A stretch of 58,169 nucleotides of DNA from Bacteroidales bacterium (GTDB lineage: Bacteria; Bacteroidota; Bacteroidia; Bacteroidales; Muribaculaceae). Both the position numbers and the translations under genes were made by a program. The first letter of the stretch is position 1. Each line of letters begins with the position of its first letter. The DNA lies in assembly GCA_004553485.1 (NCBI GenBank), contig SFLG01000001.1:1-58169 (forward strand), read 5' to 3'. Of the stretch, positions 43,275-52,444 are shown piece after piece. The notes under the pieces are model-generated. The model made no database searches and had not been told where the DNA came from. It saw nothing but the letters and a program-made list of their open reading frames with translations.

Positions 43275-44387
43275 TCAGAGTTCGGCGTCTTTCATCTTTT
43301 CGGCGTTCTCGGCTACGATGAGGTGGTCGATGACGTCTTGGATGTCGCCGTCGACAAAGGCCGGCAGGTTGTAGACGGTGTAGCCGATGCGGTGGTCGGT
43401 GATGCGTCCCTGGGGGTAGTTGTAGGTGCGGATTTTTGCCGAGCGGTCGCCGGTGCTCACCATCGTTTTGCGTCGCGAGGCGATGTCGTCGACATATTTC
43501 TGGTGCTCTTTGTCGTAGATGTATGTGCGCAGGCGGCTGAGGGCGCGCTCTTTGTTGTGGGGCTGGTCGCGCGTCTCGGTACATTCGATGAGAATTTCCT
43601 GCACCTCGCCCGTGTTGGGGTTGCGCCAGTTGTAGCGCAGACGCACGCCGCTCTCCACCTTGTTGACGTTCTGACCGCCGGCACCGCCGCTGCGGAAGGT
43701 GTCCCAGCGTATCTCGCCCTCGTTGATTTCGACATCGAAGGGCTCGGCCTCAGGGAGGACGGCAACGGTTGCCGCCGAGGTGTGGACGCGGCCCTGCGTC
43801 TCCGTGGCAGGGATGCGCTGCACGCGGTGCACGCCGCTCTCGTATTTGAGCGTACCGTAGACGTCGGCGCCGGTGACGGCCACTATCACCTCCTTGAAGC
43901 CGCCGGCAGCGCCTTCGGTGAAGCTGCTCACCTTGAACTGCCAGCCGCGCGACTCGCAGTAGCGCTGGTACATCTTGAACAGGTCGCCGGCAAAGATGGC
44001 GGCCTCGTCGCCTCCCGTTCCGGCTCTGATCTCGAGCACGGCGTTGCGGGCGTCCTCCGGGTCGGCGGGGATGAGCATAAGCCTTATCTCCTCCTCGAGC
44101 CGCGGCAGCTCCTCGCGGGCCGAGTCGAGCTGCTCGCGTGCCATAGCGCGCATATCGGGGTCGCTCTCGCTCTCGAGAAGCTGGCGCGCCTCCTCGGCGT
44201 CGTCGAGCCGGGCGCGGTAGCGGTGCATGGCGTCGGTGATGCGTTCAAGGTCCTTGTATTCGCGTGTCAGCTGCACGTAACGCTTCATGTCGGCCATTAC
44301 GGCAGGGTCGGTTATCAACGTGGACACCTCGGCGAACCGGGAGTCCAGTCCGTCGAGGCGTCCGAGCAGGGAATTGTCCTGTGACAT
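43275..44387 (-). CDS. prfA: peptide chain release factor 1
   Basis: Recognises UAA and UAG and triggers peptide release. 370 residues. The GGQ catalytic motif is at 237-239 (GGAGGQNVNKVESGVRL). The codon-reading tripeptide is PAT in RIPATETQGRVH, which marks RF1 rather than RF2. N-terminal helical domain with RLDGLDSRFAEVSTLI. Follows ftsH by 5 bp on the minus strand, so is co-transcribed with it and rsfS. Confidence 0.97.
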   Translation of the reverse strand: MSQDNSLLGRLDGLDSRFAEVSTLITDPAVMADMKRYVQLTREYKDLERITDAMHRYRARLDDAEEARQLLESESDPDMRAMAREQLDSAREELPRLEEEIRLMLIPADPEDARNAVLEIRAGTGGDEAAIFAGDLFKMYQRYCESRGWQFKVSSFTEGAAGGFKEVIVAVTGADVYGTLKYESGVHRVQRIPATETQGRVHTSAATVAVLPEAEPFDVEINEGEIRWDTFRSGGAGGQNVNKVESGVRLRYNWRNPNTGEVQEILIECTETRDQPHNKERALSRLRTYIYDKEHQKYVDDIASRRKTMVSTGDRSAKIRTYNYPQGRITDHRIGYTVYNLPAFVDGDIQDVIDHLIVAENAEKMKDAEL

Positions 44388-44392
44388 ATTAT

Positions 44393-46525
44393 TTATTTAT
44401 CTTCTTTATCTTCGTCTTTGGCGGGTGCTGTGTCCAAGCTGTCGTCGCCGTGGCTTTTGGCGGGGTTGTACGGCGGCGGTGTCAGGGCCGGGGTACCGGA
44501 GGCTGGCTTTTCGCCGTCAGATTTCCGGTCGTCGGAATTGCTGCCGTCGCCCTGGGCGATGGCTTTGGCCTTGGCAGCCTCGTCGAGTGCCATAATCTCG
44601 TCGGCGCGCGAGGTCCAGGGGCGTTTGCCGAAAATCTCCTCTACATCGGCGGTGAAGATTACCTCCTTCTCGGTGAGCAGATCGGCCAGTTTCTTGTGCC
44701 CCTCGGCGTACTTGCGCAGAATTTCCTTTGCACGCTCGTACTGTTCGTTGAGGATGCGCGAGACCTCCTGGTCGATGACCTTGGAGCGCTCCTCGGAGTA
44801 GGGTTTGCTGAAGCCGTAGTCCTGGCCGGTGGAGTCGTAGTAGCTGATGTTAGGGATTTTGTCGCTCATGCCGTAGTAAACCACCAGCGAGTATGCGATT
44901 TTTGTGGCGCGCTCAAGGTCGTTGAGGGCACCGGTGGCAACCTGTCCGATGAAGAGGTCTTCGGCGGCGCGTCCGCCCATCAGCGAGCAGATTTTGTCGA
45001 GGAGGGCCTGTGAGGGCACCAGCTGGCGCTCTTCGGGCAGATACCAGGCCGCGCCGAGGGCTTTGCCGCGCGGGACTATGGTGACCTTGACGAGCGGGTC
45101 GCCGTAGCGCAGGTGCCACGAGACGGTGGCGTGGCCGGCCTCGTGGACAGCGATGCCGCGTTTCTCCTCGTCGGTGGTGATCTTCGACTTCTTTTCCAGG
45201 CCGCCGATGATGCGGTCGATGGCGGCGTTGAAGTCGTTGAAGTCGACGACAGACTTGTTGTTGCGGGCGGCGATGAGGGCAGCCTCGTTGCAGACATTGG
45301 CGATGTCGGCGCCGCTGAAGCCGGCGGTCTGGCGTGCCAGCAGCTCGACGTCGAGGTTATCGGCCTTCTTGATTTTGCGCAGGTGCACGTTGAATATGGC
45401 CACACGGTCGTGCACGTCGGGGAGGTCGACGTAGATCTGACGATCGAAACGTCCGGCGCGCAGCAGGGCCTTGTCGAGGATGTCGACGCGGTTGGTGGCC
45501 GCCAGGCATATTACGCCCGAGTTGCTGCCGAAGCCGTCCATCTCGGTGAGGAGCTGGTTGAGGGTGTTCTCGCGCTCGTCGTTCGAGCCCATGTTGGCAT
45601 TGCGGCCGCGGGCACGTCCCACGGCGTCGATTTCGTCGATGAACACGATGCAGGGAGCCTTCTCCTTGGCCTGGCGGAACAGGTCGCGGACACGGCTGGC
45701 GCCTACGCCGACAAACATCTCGACGAAGTCAGAGCCGGACATCGAGAAGAAGGGCACATTGGCCTCGCCGGCCACAGCCTTGGCAAGCAGGGTCTTACCC
45801 GTACCGGGAGGGCCGACAAGCAGAGCGCCCTTGGGGATTTTGCCGCCCAGGTCGGTGTAGCGCTGCGGGTTCTTGAGGAACTCCACAATCTCCTCGATCT
45901 CCGTCTTGGCCTCGCTCAGGCCGGCGACGTCATCAAAGGTAACCTTGTTGGCGTTGTTCTTGTCGAAAATCTGGGCCTTGCTCTTGCCGACGTTGAAGAC
46001 GGAGTTGCCGCCACCGCCACCGCCTGACATACGCCGCATCATGAAAATCCAGAATGCGATGAAGAGGATCATCGGGCCGAAAGTCCACAGCAGGTTGGAG
46101 AAGCCCGAGCTTTTCTCGTACTTCACTTCGCCGTTGAATTTGCCGGCGTTGCGCCAGGCGTCGATTTTGTTGTCGAGTTTGTCGGCGCTGGGGATGTCGG
46201 TGACAACTTTTGCCTCGACACCCTTGCCGGGCGAGTACTGGCTTTTGTGGAACATCTTTGACGCCGCCGAGTCGGTGAGCACGGCCTCGGCCTCTTTCTT
46301 GTCGGTGTAGACGGTAATCTTGGTGACGCCCTTGTCCTCTACTATCTGCTCGAACTGGCTAAAGGGGATTTCCCTTGTCACGCCGTCGTCATCGAGATAT
46401 AACATGCTCAGCAGAAACAGGATTATCAGGGCATACATCCAGTACATGGAGAATGAGAAGACAATCGGTTTCTTGGGCTTGGGCGGTTTGTTGCCGTTAT
46501 TATTATTGCTGTTGAAGAATGCCAT
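44393..46525 (-). CDS. ftsH: ATP-dependent zinc metalloprotease FtsH
   Basis: A membrane-bound AAA+ protease for membrane-protein quality control. 710 residues. First membrane helix at about 20-40, periplasmic segment, second helix near 150 (TFGPMILFIAFWIFMMRRMS). AAA module: Walker A GPPGTGKTLLAKA near 238, IVFIDEIDAVGRARG, second region of homology AATNRVDILDKALLRAGR. Zinc site H461-E-A-G-H465 (HEAGHATVSW), third ligand in the DLERATK region. A disordered Pro/Asp/Lys-rich tail of about 50 residues. 44 bp after rsfS, 5 bp before prfA. Confidence 0.97.
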   Translation of the reverse strand: MAFFNSNNNNGNKPPKPKKPIVFSFSMYWMYALIILFLLSMLYLDDDGVTREIPFSQFEQIVEDKGVTKITVYTDKKEAEAVLTDSAASKMFHKSQYSPGKGVEAKVVTDIPSADKLDNKIDAWRNAGKFNGEVKYEKSSGFSNLLWTFGPMILFIAFWIFMMRRMSGGGGGGNSVFNVGKSKAQIFDKNNANKVTFDDVAGLSEAKTEIEEIVEFLKNPQRYTDLGGKIPKGALLVGPPGTGKTLLAKAVAGEANVPFFSMSGSDFVEMFVGVGASRVRDLFRQAKEKAPCIVFIDEIDAVGRARGRNANMGSNDERENTLNQLLTEMDGFGSNSGVICLAATNRVDILDKALLRAGRFDRQIYVDLPDVHDRVAIFNVHLRKIKKADNLDVELLARQTAGFSGADIANVCNEAALIAARNNKSVVDFNDFNAAIDRIIGGLEKKSKITTDEEKRGIAVHEAGHATVSWHLRYGDPLVKVTIVPRGKALGAAWYLPEERQLVPSQALLDKICSLMGGRAAEDLFIGQVATGALNDLERATKIAYSLVVYYGMSDKIPNISYYDSTGQDYGFSKPYSEERSKVIDQEVSRILNEQYERAKEILRKYAEGHKKLADLLTEKEVIFTADVEEIFGKRPWTSRADEIMALDEAAKAKAIAQGDGSNSDDRKSDGEKPASGTPALTPPPYNPAKSHGDDSLDTAPAKDEDKEDK

Positions 46526-46569
46526 TTTTTATCGGTAGGGGGTGATGTTTTTGCCGGGGTAGACGACTG

Positions 46570-46938
46570 TCAGTCGAGATCGGGGATTTCGGTTATTTGA
46601 GCGTCGGCCCACAGGTCTTCGAGGTTGTAGCGCTGACGGGCCTCGGGGACGAAGATGTGAGCCAGGATGTGGCCGTAGTCGATGACAATCCATTCGCTGT
46701 TGACGTATCCGTCGTAGTTGTAGGGCTTCTGCGAGGCGTGCTCCTGCACATATTCGCGCACCGAGTCGGCTATTGCCGCCACTTGCTGGCGCGAGTTGCC
46801 CTCGACGATGACGAATTTCGAGACGGGGGTGTCCTCGATGAGGCTCATGTCAACGATGGTGATGTTGTGGCCTTTGCGCTCCTGGGCGCCTTCGATGATG
46901 GTGTCTATGATGTTGTCGCGGATAATTTCTTTACTCAT
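46570..46938 (-). CDS. rsfS: ribosomal silencing factor RsfS
   Basis: Binds ribosomal protein uL14 and blocks 30S-50S joining under starvation. 122 residues from the ATG at 46936-46938, the family length; the frame stays open upstream to 47058 but that part is not RsfS-like. Motifs: DNIIDTIIEGAQERKGHNI, VIVEGNSRQQVAAIADSVRE, and the hallmark NSEWIVIDYGHILAHIFVPE. First gene of rsfS-ftsH-prfA. Confidence 0.95.
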   Translation of the reverse strand: MSKEIIRDNIIDTIIEGAQERKGHNITIVDMSLIEDTPVSKFVIVEGNSRQQVAAIADSVREYVQEHASQKPYNYDGYVNSEWIVIDYGHILAHIFVPEARQRYNLEDLWADAQITEIPDLD

Positions 46939-47046
46939 TAGAAATAAATGACTTATCAGAAGATGTGGAATTTGTTGGACTTGTATCTCGGTAGTGTTCG
47001 GAAGTCCGTTGTAAGCACTTTTGGCGGTATAATGTAAGATTAACCA

Positions 47047-47054
47047 CAAAGTTA
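47047..47054 (-). promoter_or_regulatory. -7 element before rsfS
   Basis: TAACTTTG on the minus strand, about 108 bp upstream of the rsfS start. The position 20 bp upstream reads ATG instead of TTG. Confidence 0.5.
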
Positions 47055-47177
47055 GCAAAACTTACAGTATAAAACATCCGAAACGTTAAAAAAGTTGGTG
47101 CAAAAATTATGCCAAAGGCGATTATCGTGTGTAATTATTTGATTGGCCGGCGCTGCGGGGATGGGTTCGGAGGGGGG

Positions 47178-48428
47178 CTAATCGCAGCGCATGGTGCGTG
47201 CCGGGCTGATGGAGGAGGCTACGCGCGCCGGCAGGATGAGCACGAGCCACGACATCGCTGCCACGCCCACGTTGATGAGGACGATGCCTGTCAGGTTGAA
47301 CACCATCGGCACGTGGCTGAGGTAGTACGACTCGGGGTCGAGCGGGAAGACGAGGAACTTCTGCTGTATCCATATAGTAAGCAAGGCCAGTAGGTTGCCG
47401 ATGACCATTCCCGAGCCCACGAGGCGCATGGCCATCGCCACGAACACGTTGCGCACAGCGGGTTTGGAGGCTCCCAAGGCACGGAGTAGACCGATGGTGG
47501 GTATGTTGTTGAGGATGAGGATGAAAAGACTCGAGACCAGCGTTATGGCCGCCACGCAGCACATGAGGATGAAGATGACGACGACGTTGGTGTCGAGCAG
47601 GTCGAGCCAGTTGAGGTACATCGCGCCCGAATGGGTAATGTTGTCTACAACGAGGATGGAGTCGGACTGTTGTGCCTCGGCCCGGTGCACGAAGTCGGTC
47701 TGCAGCCGCTCGGCAGTCTGCGTGATGGAGTCGGGCGCCACCCCGCGCACCTCTATCGCCGACGCCCCTAAGCTGTCGAGGCCGCACACGCGCTGCAGCA
47801 TGTCGAGGGGGGCGTAGCAGACAGTCTTGTCGAAGTCGCCGAAGTTGGACGAGTAGAGACCGGCGATGGTGAACTTGCGGGCACGGATGTTGTCGCCGGC
47901 GAAGAAGAAGGCGCTGACGCGGTCGCCCGTCTTTAGGCCGAGACGCGACGCCACCGTCTGCGAGACGACAATCGAGTCGCCGCCGCCTCCCGCCCTGAAG
48001 GACGGAAACCGGCCCTGCGTGAGGTTGGACTTCTCGAAGACGAAGTCGTGATCGGGGGCAAAGGCCGTGAACAGCAGGACAGAGTAGTCATCGTCGGTCT
48101 TCAGCATTCCGGGCTGGCGCAAGGCAAAGCTGATGTCGGCACCGGGAACGGCCTTCTTTATCAGGTCCACCGTCGACGGGTCGGCGGTGAGGTACTCCGA
48201 CTGCACACCTTTGTTGTAGTTGTAGGGCGGCGTCACGGAGATGTCGGCGGTGAAGCCCGACAGCTTCTCGCGTATGGCGGTCTTAAACCCTTGCGAGACG
48301 GACAGCGTGAGCAGCATAACGGCCAGGGCACAACTTACCCCGACAACAGCGATGACCGAAGCCACACGGTTGTTGCCGCCCAGACCGAGACGGTTTGCCA
48401 CCGTCAGCACGAACTGTCCTTTTTTCAT
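47178..48428 (-). CDS. LolC/LolE-type ABC transporter permease
   Basis: 416 residues. One N-terminal membrane helix (VASVIAVVGVSCALAVMLLT), a periplasmic MacB/PCD-like domain (about 50-265), then three helices with the FtsX domain (VVIFILMCCVAAITLVSSLF, TIGLLRALGASKPAVRNVF, TGIVLINVGVAAMSWLVLIL). The order matches the LolC/E permeases that release lipoproteins from the inner membrane. No ATPase (LolD) gene is adjacent. The window also holds a LolA-like gene about 31 kb away. Confidence 0.88.
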   Translation of the reverse strand: MKKGQFVLTVANRLGLGGNNRVASVIAVVGVSCALAVMLLTLSVSQGFKTAIREKLSGFTADISVTPPYNYNKGVQSEYLTADPSTVDLIKKAVPGADISFALRQPGMLKTDDDYSVLLFTAFAPDHDFVFEKSNLTQGRFPSFRAGGGGDSIVVSQTVASRLGLKTGDRVSAFFFAGDNIRARKFTIAGLYSSNFGDFDKTVCYAPLDMLQRVCGLDSLGASAIEVRGVAPDSITQTAERLQTDFVHRAEAQQSDSILVVDNITHSGAMYLNWLDLLDTNVVVIFILMCCVAAITLVSSLFILILNNIPTIGLLRALGASKPAVRNVFVAMAMRLVGSGMVIGNLLALLTIWIQQKFLVFPLDPESYYLSHVPMVFNLTGIVLINVGVAAMSWLVLILPARVASSISPARTMRCD

Positions 48429-48435
48429 TACCCGG

Positions 48436-48443
48436 CAAATTTA
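48436..48443 (-). promoter_or_regulatory. -7 element immediately before the permease start
   Basis: TAAATTTG on the minus strand, only 7 bp before the ATG at 48428. With TGG instead of TTG 19 bp upstream. If used, the transcript would have no 5' leader or nearly none. Confidence 0.5.
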
Positions 48444-48541
48444 GCACTTTTTCTTGATGCCGCCACCCTTTTGTGGTTGAAAAACGATAAGGGGGCGGGT
48501 TGGGGGAGGCAGATTAATCAGCGCTATAATAACTATCATAG

Positions 48542-48568
48542 CTATTGGAGTTGTCAGAGGCATCAGAG
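48542..48568. repeat. short 9-bp repeat (ctattggag, ttgtcagag, gcatcagag)
   Basis: Three nonamers in register, related to the atcagag arrays at 38715 and 43201, preceded by degenerate ctatcatag-like text from 48524. Confidence 0.65.
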
Positions 48569-48589
48569 TTGGCGCAAGCCTGTAAACCT

Positions 48590-48622
48590 CAAATTACCGG
48601 GCTCTTTGAGCCCGGTAATTTG
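48590..48622. repeat. 15-bp perfect stem with 3-nt loop in a divergent spacer
   Basis: CAAATTACCGGGCTC (48590-48604), TTT, GAGCCCGGTAATTTG (48608-48622). Both neighbours (permease, feoAB) run away from it, so it is not positioned as their terminator. The left flank AAACCTCAAATT also occurs beside the inverted repeat near 35201. Confidence 0.9.
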
Positions 48623-48751
48623 AATTATTTAGAATCTTTTTAAATAAGGAGGCGGATTTTTTGCTAAGAATAGAAAATTTTCTGACCTTTGCAAAAATCG
48701 CGCGGCGGCGGTATCGGCGCCGAGGCGTGTAAACAGGACAGGCATTCGCGT

Positions 48752-51124
48752 ATGAGACTATCGAATCTCAACAAAGGCCAGAAGGCCATTATAACCAAGA
48801 TTTTGGGCCATGGGGCGTTTCGTAAACGCGTCATGGAGATGGGCTTTGTGCGCGGTCGCGAGGTCAGGGTAGACCTCAAGGCTCCGTTGAGCGACCCTAT
48901 CAAGTACCATATAATGAACTATGAGGTGAGCCTGCGGCGCTCCGAGGCCAACCTTATCGAGATAGAGCCGATTTTGGAGGGCAAGCCGCGTCCCGATGTG
49001 CACATGTCGTCGGGGTACGGAACAATCACCGAGGCGTCGGATATACAGGACAACGACGCCGACCCCAAGGTTCGCGCCAACACCATCAATGTCGCCCTTA
49101 TCGGCAACCCCAACTGCGGCAAGACGACGCTTTTCAACGATATCACCGGCTCGCACCAGCACGTCGGCAACTATTCGGGCGTCACCGTCGACGCCACCAA
49201 GGGAGAGTGCGACTTTGCCGGATACCATTTTCATATCTTCGACCTCCCCGGCACTTATTCGCTGGCGTCCTATTCGCCCGAGGAGAAATATGTGCGCCAG
49301 TATCTGCGCGACCGCACCCCGGACGTTATTATTAATGTGGTGGACGCGTCGAATCTCGAGCGCAACCTCTACCTCACCACCGAGCTCATCGACATGGACC
49401 GCTCGATGGTGATAGCCCTGAATATGTTCGACGAGATTTCGCGCCAGGGGTCGACAATCGACTACAAGACCCTGGGCGCGATGATAGGCGTGCCCATTGT
49501 GCCCACCGTGAGCCGCACGGGTGAGGGCAAGGAGCAGCTGCTGAAGACCGCCATCGAGGTCTTTGAGGGCCGCAACAAGGATGTGCGCCACATCCACGTG
49601 CATCTGGGTCCCGAAACGGAGAAGGCGGTGACACGGCTCAAGGATATGGTAAAGAGCGACGGCGACATCGCCCTCCATATCTCGCCCCGCTACATCGCCA
49701 TCAAGCTTCTTGAGGAGGACCCCGAGACCGACCGGTACATCAAGAGTGTCCCCGACGGCGACAAGATTTTGCAGCAGCGCGACCACGAGCTGGCCGTCCT
49801 GCGCGACCGCAACGCCGACGAGGTGTCGACCGTCATCGCCGCCGAGAAGTACGGCTTCATCGCCGGTGCCCTCGAGGAGACGATGGAACGGCGCGAGAAC
49901 ACCGCTAACACCACCGCCGCCATAGACAGGCTGGTGACAAACCGCATTGTCGGCTATCCGCTGTTTTTCGCTGCGATGCTGGCGTCGTTCTGGCTGACTT
50001 TCTATGTCGGCCAATATCCCATGGACTGGATCGAGAGCGGTGTGGCGTGGCTCGGAGCTACCGTCAACCGGCTGATGCCCGAGGGTCCGCTGCAGGATTT
50101 TCTGGCCAACGGAATAATCGGCGGAGTAGGGGGCGTGATAGTCTTTCTGCCCAACATCCTCATTCTGTACTTCTGCATATCCTTTATGGAGGACACGGGA
50201 TATATGGCCCGTGCGGCCTTCATCATGGACAAGGTCATGCACCGTATCGGTCTGCATGGCAAGTCGTTTATCCCGCTTATCTCGGGCTTCGGCTGCAACG
50301 TCCCCGCAATCATGGGGTCGCGCATCATCGAGAGCAAGTCGAGCCGTCTGATCACCATCCTCATCAACCCGTTTATGTCGTGCTCGGCGCGCATACCTAT
50401 ATATGTGCTTCTGATTGGCACCTTCTTCCCGACCCACGCCACGCTGGTGTTTCTGCTGATGTACGTCATCGGCATCTGCGTGGCCATGATAACGGCGCGG
50501 CTGCTGCGCAAGCTGTGGTTCAAGAAGGACGAGACGCCCTTTGTGATGGAGCTGCCGCCATACCGTGTGCCCACGCTGAAATCGATGTGGCGCCATACCT
50601 GGGACAAAGGGCGCGAATACCTCAAGAAGATGGGCGGTATAATCCTTTTGGCCTCTGTCATCGTGTGGGCGCTCAATTACTTCCCCCGTCACGACTCGTC
50701 GCTGCCGCCCGAGGAGCGACAGAACTCCTACCTTGAGATGTGCGGCCAGTTTGTCGCCCCCGTCTTCGAGCCTCTGGGTCTTGAGTGGCGTGCATCGGTG
50801 GCAGTCCTTGCCGGCGTGCCGGCCAAAGAGATTGTCGTCTCTACCTTAGGCGTGCTCTATACCGGCGACAGCGAGGCCAGCGACCAGTCGCTGGGCGAAA
50901 GGTTGCGCGAGCCCAACGTCTCGACCGGCAAACCCGACTTCACGGCCGCCACAGCGCTGTCGTTTATGATATTCGTACTGCTCTATTGCCCGTGCATCGC
51001 CACCATCGCCGCCATCCACCGCGAGACCGGCAGCTGGAAATACACAACCTTCTCCATCGTCTACAACACCCTCATCGCCTGGCTCCTCGCCTTCGCCGCC
51101 TACCACCTCATGCTCCTGTTCTGA
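48752..51124 (+). CDS. feoB: FeoA-FeoB fusion, ferrous iron transporter
   Basis: GTP-dependent Fe2+ uptake across the inner membrane. 790 residues from the ATG at 48752; the frame is open to 48689 but that part is not conserved. Residues 1-75 are a FeoA SH3-like domain (MRLSNLNKGQKAIITKILGH). The G domain follows: G1 GNPNCGKTTLFN at 118, G2 region NYSGVTVDATKGE, G3 DLPGTYSLASYSPEE, G4 ALNMFDE. The membrane domain has two Gate motifs (GCNVPAIMGSRIIES and VPAKEIVVSTLGVLY). A FeoA-FeoB fusion is usual in Bacteroidetes. A weak -7-like GACCTTTG lies near 48682. Confidence 0.97.
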   Translation: MRLSNLNKGQKAIITKILGHGAFRKRVMEMGFVRGREVRVDLKAPLSDPIKYHIMNYEVSLRRSEANLIEIEPILEGKPRPDVHMSSGYGTITEASDIQDNDADPKVRANTINVALIGNPNCGKTTLFNDITGSHQHVGNYSGVTVDATKGECDFAGYHFHIFDLPGTYSLASYSPEEKYVRQYLRDRTPDVIINVVDASNLERNLYLTTELIDMDRSMVIALNMFDEISRQGSTIDYKTLGAMIGVPIVPTVSRTGEGKEQLLKTAIEVFEGRNKDVRHIHVHLGPETEKAVTRLKDMVKSDGDIALHISPRYIAIKLLEEDPETDRYIKSVPDGDKILQQRDHELAVLRDRNADEVSTVIAAEKYGFIAGALEETMERRENTANTTAAIDRLVTNRIVGYPLFFAAMLASFWLTFYVGQYPMDWIESGVAWLGATVNRLMPEGPLQDFLANGIIGGVGGVIVFLPNILILYFCISFMEDTGYMARAAFIMDKVMHRIGLHGKSFIPLISGFGCNVPAIMGSRIIESKSSRLITILINPFMSCSARIPIYVLLIGTFFPTHATLVFLLMYVIGICVAMITARLLRKLWFKKDETPFVMELPPYRVPTLKSMWRHTWDKGREYLKKMGGIILLASVIVWALNYFPRHDSSLPPEERQNSYLEMCGQFVAPVFEPLGLEWRASVAVLAGVPAKEIVVSTLGVLYTGDSEASDQSLGERLREPNVSTGKPDFTAATALSFMIFVLLYCPCIATIAAIHRETGSWKYTTFSIVYNTLIAWLLAFAAYHLMLLF

Positions 51125-51168
51125 CAAAGCAGCGTTAGGGGTATATAATTGAAACGGGTATAAATAAC

Positions 51169-51208
51169 ACCGGGGAACGTCTTGCCAACCGGCAAAACGT
51201 TCCCCGGT
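51169..51208 (+). terminator. long hairpin terminator after feoAB
   Basis: ACCGGGGAACGT (51169-51180) pairs with ACGTTCCCCGGT (51197-51208); inner TTGCC/GGCAA pairing makes the stem longer. Followed by GATTTTTGG. It lies between converging feoAB and the efflux operon. Confidence 0.85.
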
Positions 51209-51265
51209 GATTTTTGGTATTCGTCCCCCAAAAGCCGGCTTATTTTGTTGAGGGGGGTGGGGGCG

Positions 51266-52444
51266 TTAGGCGGGGTTGTATTTGTTGAGGGTGATGAGGG
51301 CGAGACGGAGGCGGTATTCGGCGTTGAGGCGCACTTCGCGGGCGTTGAGGTAGTAGTTGAGCTCCTGGATGTAGGTTATGACGTTTATCTGGCCGCCTTT
51401 GTATGCCATCAGCAGCAGTCGGGGGTAGGACTCGTCGAGGGTGACGTCGTTGAGCTCGGAGAGGGTGTTGCGGCGTTTCTCGGCGGTGGAGTAGGCGGCC
51501 ATGACGGCACTGCGGGCCGAGGCGTCGGCTTGGGCGGCATCGAACCGCGAGGCGTTGGCACGGAGGGTGGCGGCCTTTACGGCGCGCGAACGCGAGAAAA
51601 CGGGCAGGGAGACGCCCACGGCAAATCCGTTGAAATGCTGCATCTCCTCGTAGGCGTGGCGGTATGCGAGGGTAAATCCGGGCATGCGTGATGCCGACAC
51701 GGCGTCGGCCTCCAGCTCGGCGCTGTGTGCCAGTGCGTTGCCGGCGATGACGTCGGGGTTGTTGGTGCGGGCGTATTCGAGATATTGCGCGAGCTCGTAC
51801 ATCGGTTCGGCGGGGTAGGCGGCGAAGTCGGCGGCCAGGGGGATGCCGTTGTTGAGGGCGGCCAGCTCGGACTGCGCCAGGCTGCTTTCATCGGACACAT
51901 CGGCGATGCGCGAGCGCAGGCTGTATAGTTCCAGCTCAATCTTCTTGACGTCGAGGATGGTGAGCTGTCCGTCGCGGTAACCGGCGGTGATGTAGCTGCG
52001 GAGCGAGTCCATATTGGCGTAGACGCGCCCCAGCAGTTCGAGGCGTCGGGCGGCATAGACGCCCATTGCGAACGCCTCCTTGGCGCTTGTGCGCAGGCTC
52101 AGCTCCTCGGCGTCGTAGCGGTAGGCCCATGCACGGCGGCGCGACTCGGCGGCGCGGGTGCGCTTGCCGTATGCTCCGGGCCAGTCGAACGACTGCGACA
52201 CACCGATGTTCCATTTTTTGTCGCCCTCGACACCCCACAGGTGCTCAAACTCCACCTCCGGGTTGGCGAGACGTCGAGCCTCGTACATGTCGCTCTGATA
52301 GTCGGCCTCAAAGTTGGCACGCAGGGCTTTAAGGCGCGTGTTGTTGCTGATAATGGTATCGATGGCCTCGGCCTGGCTGAGTGTCCGGGCTCCGGCGGTG
52401 GCGGTGGCTAAGACCGCTATGGCAAGTGCAAGTGCTTTCTTCAT
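51266..52444 (-). CDS. TolC-family outer-membrane efflux protein (CusC/CzcC-like)
   Basis: 392 residues from the ATG at 52442-52444, which gives a signal peptide (MKKALALAIAVLATATAGA) and overlaps the RND gene stop by 4 bp. The longer open frame upstream runs through that gene. Repeated helical hairpins of the OEP family: ANPEVEFEHLWGVEGDKKWN, SQSFDWPGAYGKR, GYRDGQLTILDVKKIELELY, and a second copy GGQINVITYIQELNYYLNAR. Outer-membrane duct of a tripartite metal efflux pump. Last gene of the B-A-C order operon. Confidence 0.9.
   Translation of the reverse strand: MKKALALAIAVLATATAGARTLSQAEAIDTIISNNTRLKALRANFEADYQSDMYEARRLANPEVEFEHLWGVEGDKKWNIGVSQSFDWPGAYGKRTRAAESRRRAWAYRYDAEELSLRTSAKEAFAMGVYAARRLELLGRVYANMDSLRSYITAGYRDGQLTILDVKKIELELYSLRSRIADVSDESSLAQSELAALNNGIPLAADFAAYPAEPMYELAQYLEYARTNNPDVIAGNALAHSAELEADAVSASRMPGFTLAYRHAYEEMQHFNGFAVGVSLPVFSRSRAVKAATLRANASRFDAAQADASARSAVMAAYSTAEKRRNTLSELNDVTLDESYPRLLLMAYKGGQINVITYIQELNYYLNAREVRLNAEYRLRLALITLNKYNPA

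Noticed and set aside
48758..50692. 644-codon open frame on the minus strand
   Set aside because: Antisense to feoAB, with no family motif.
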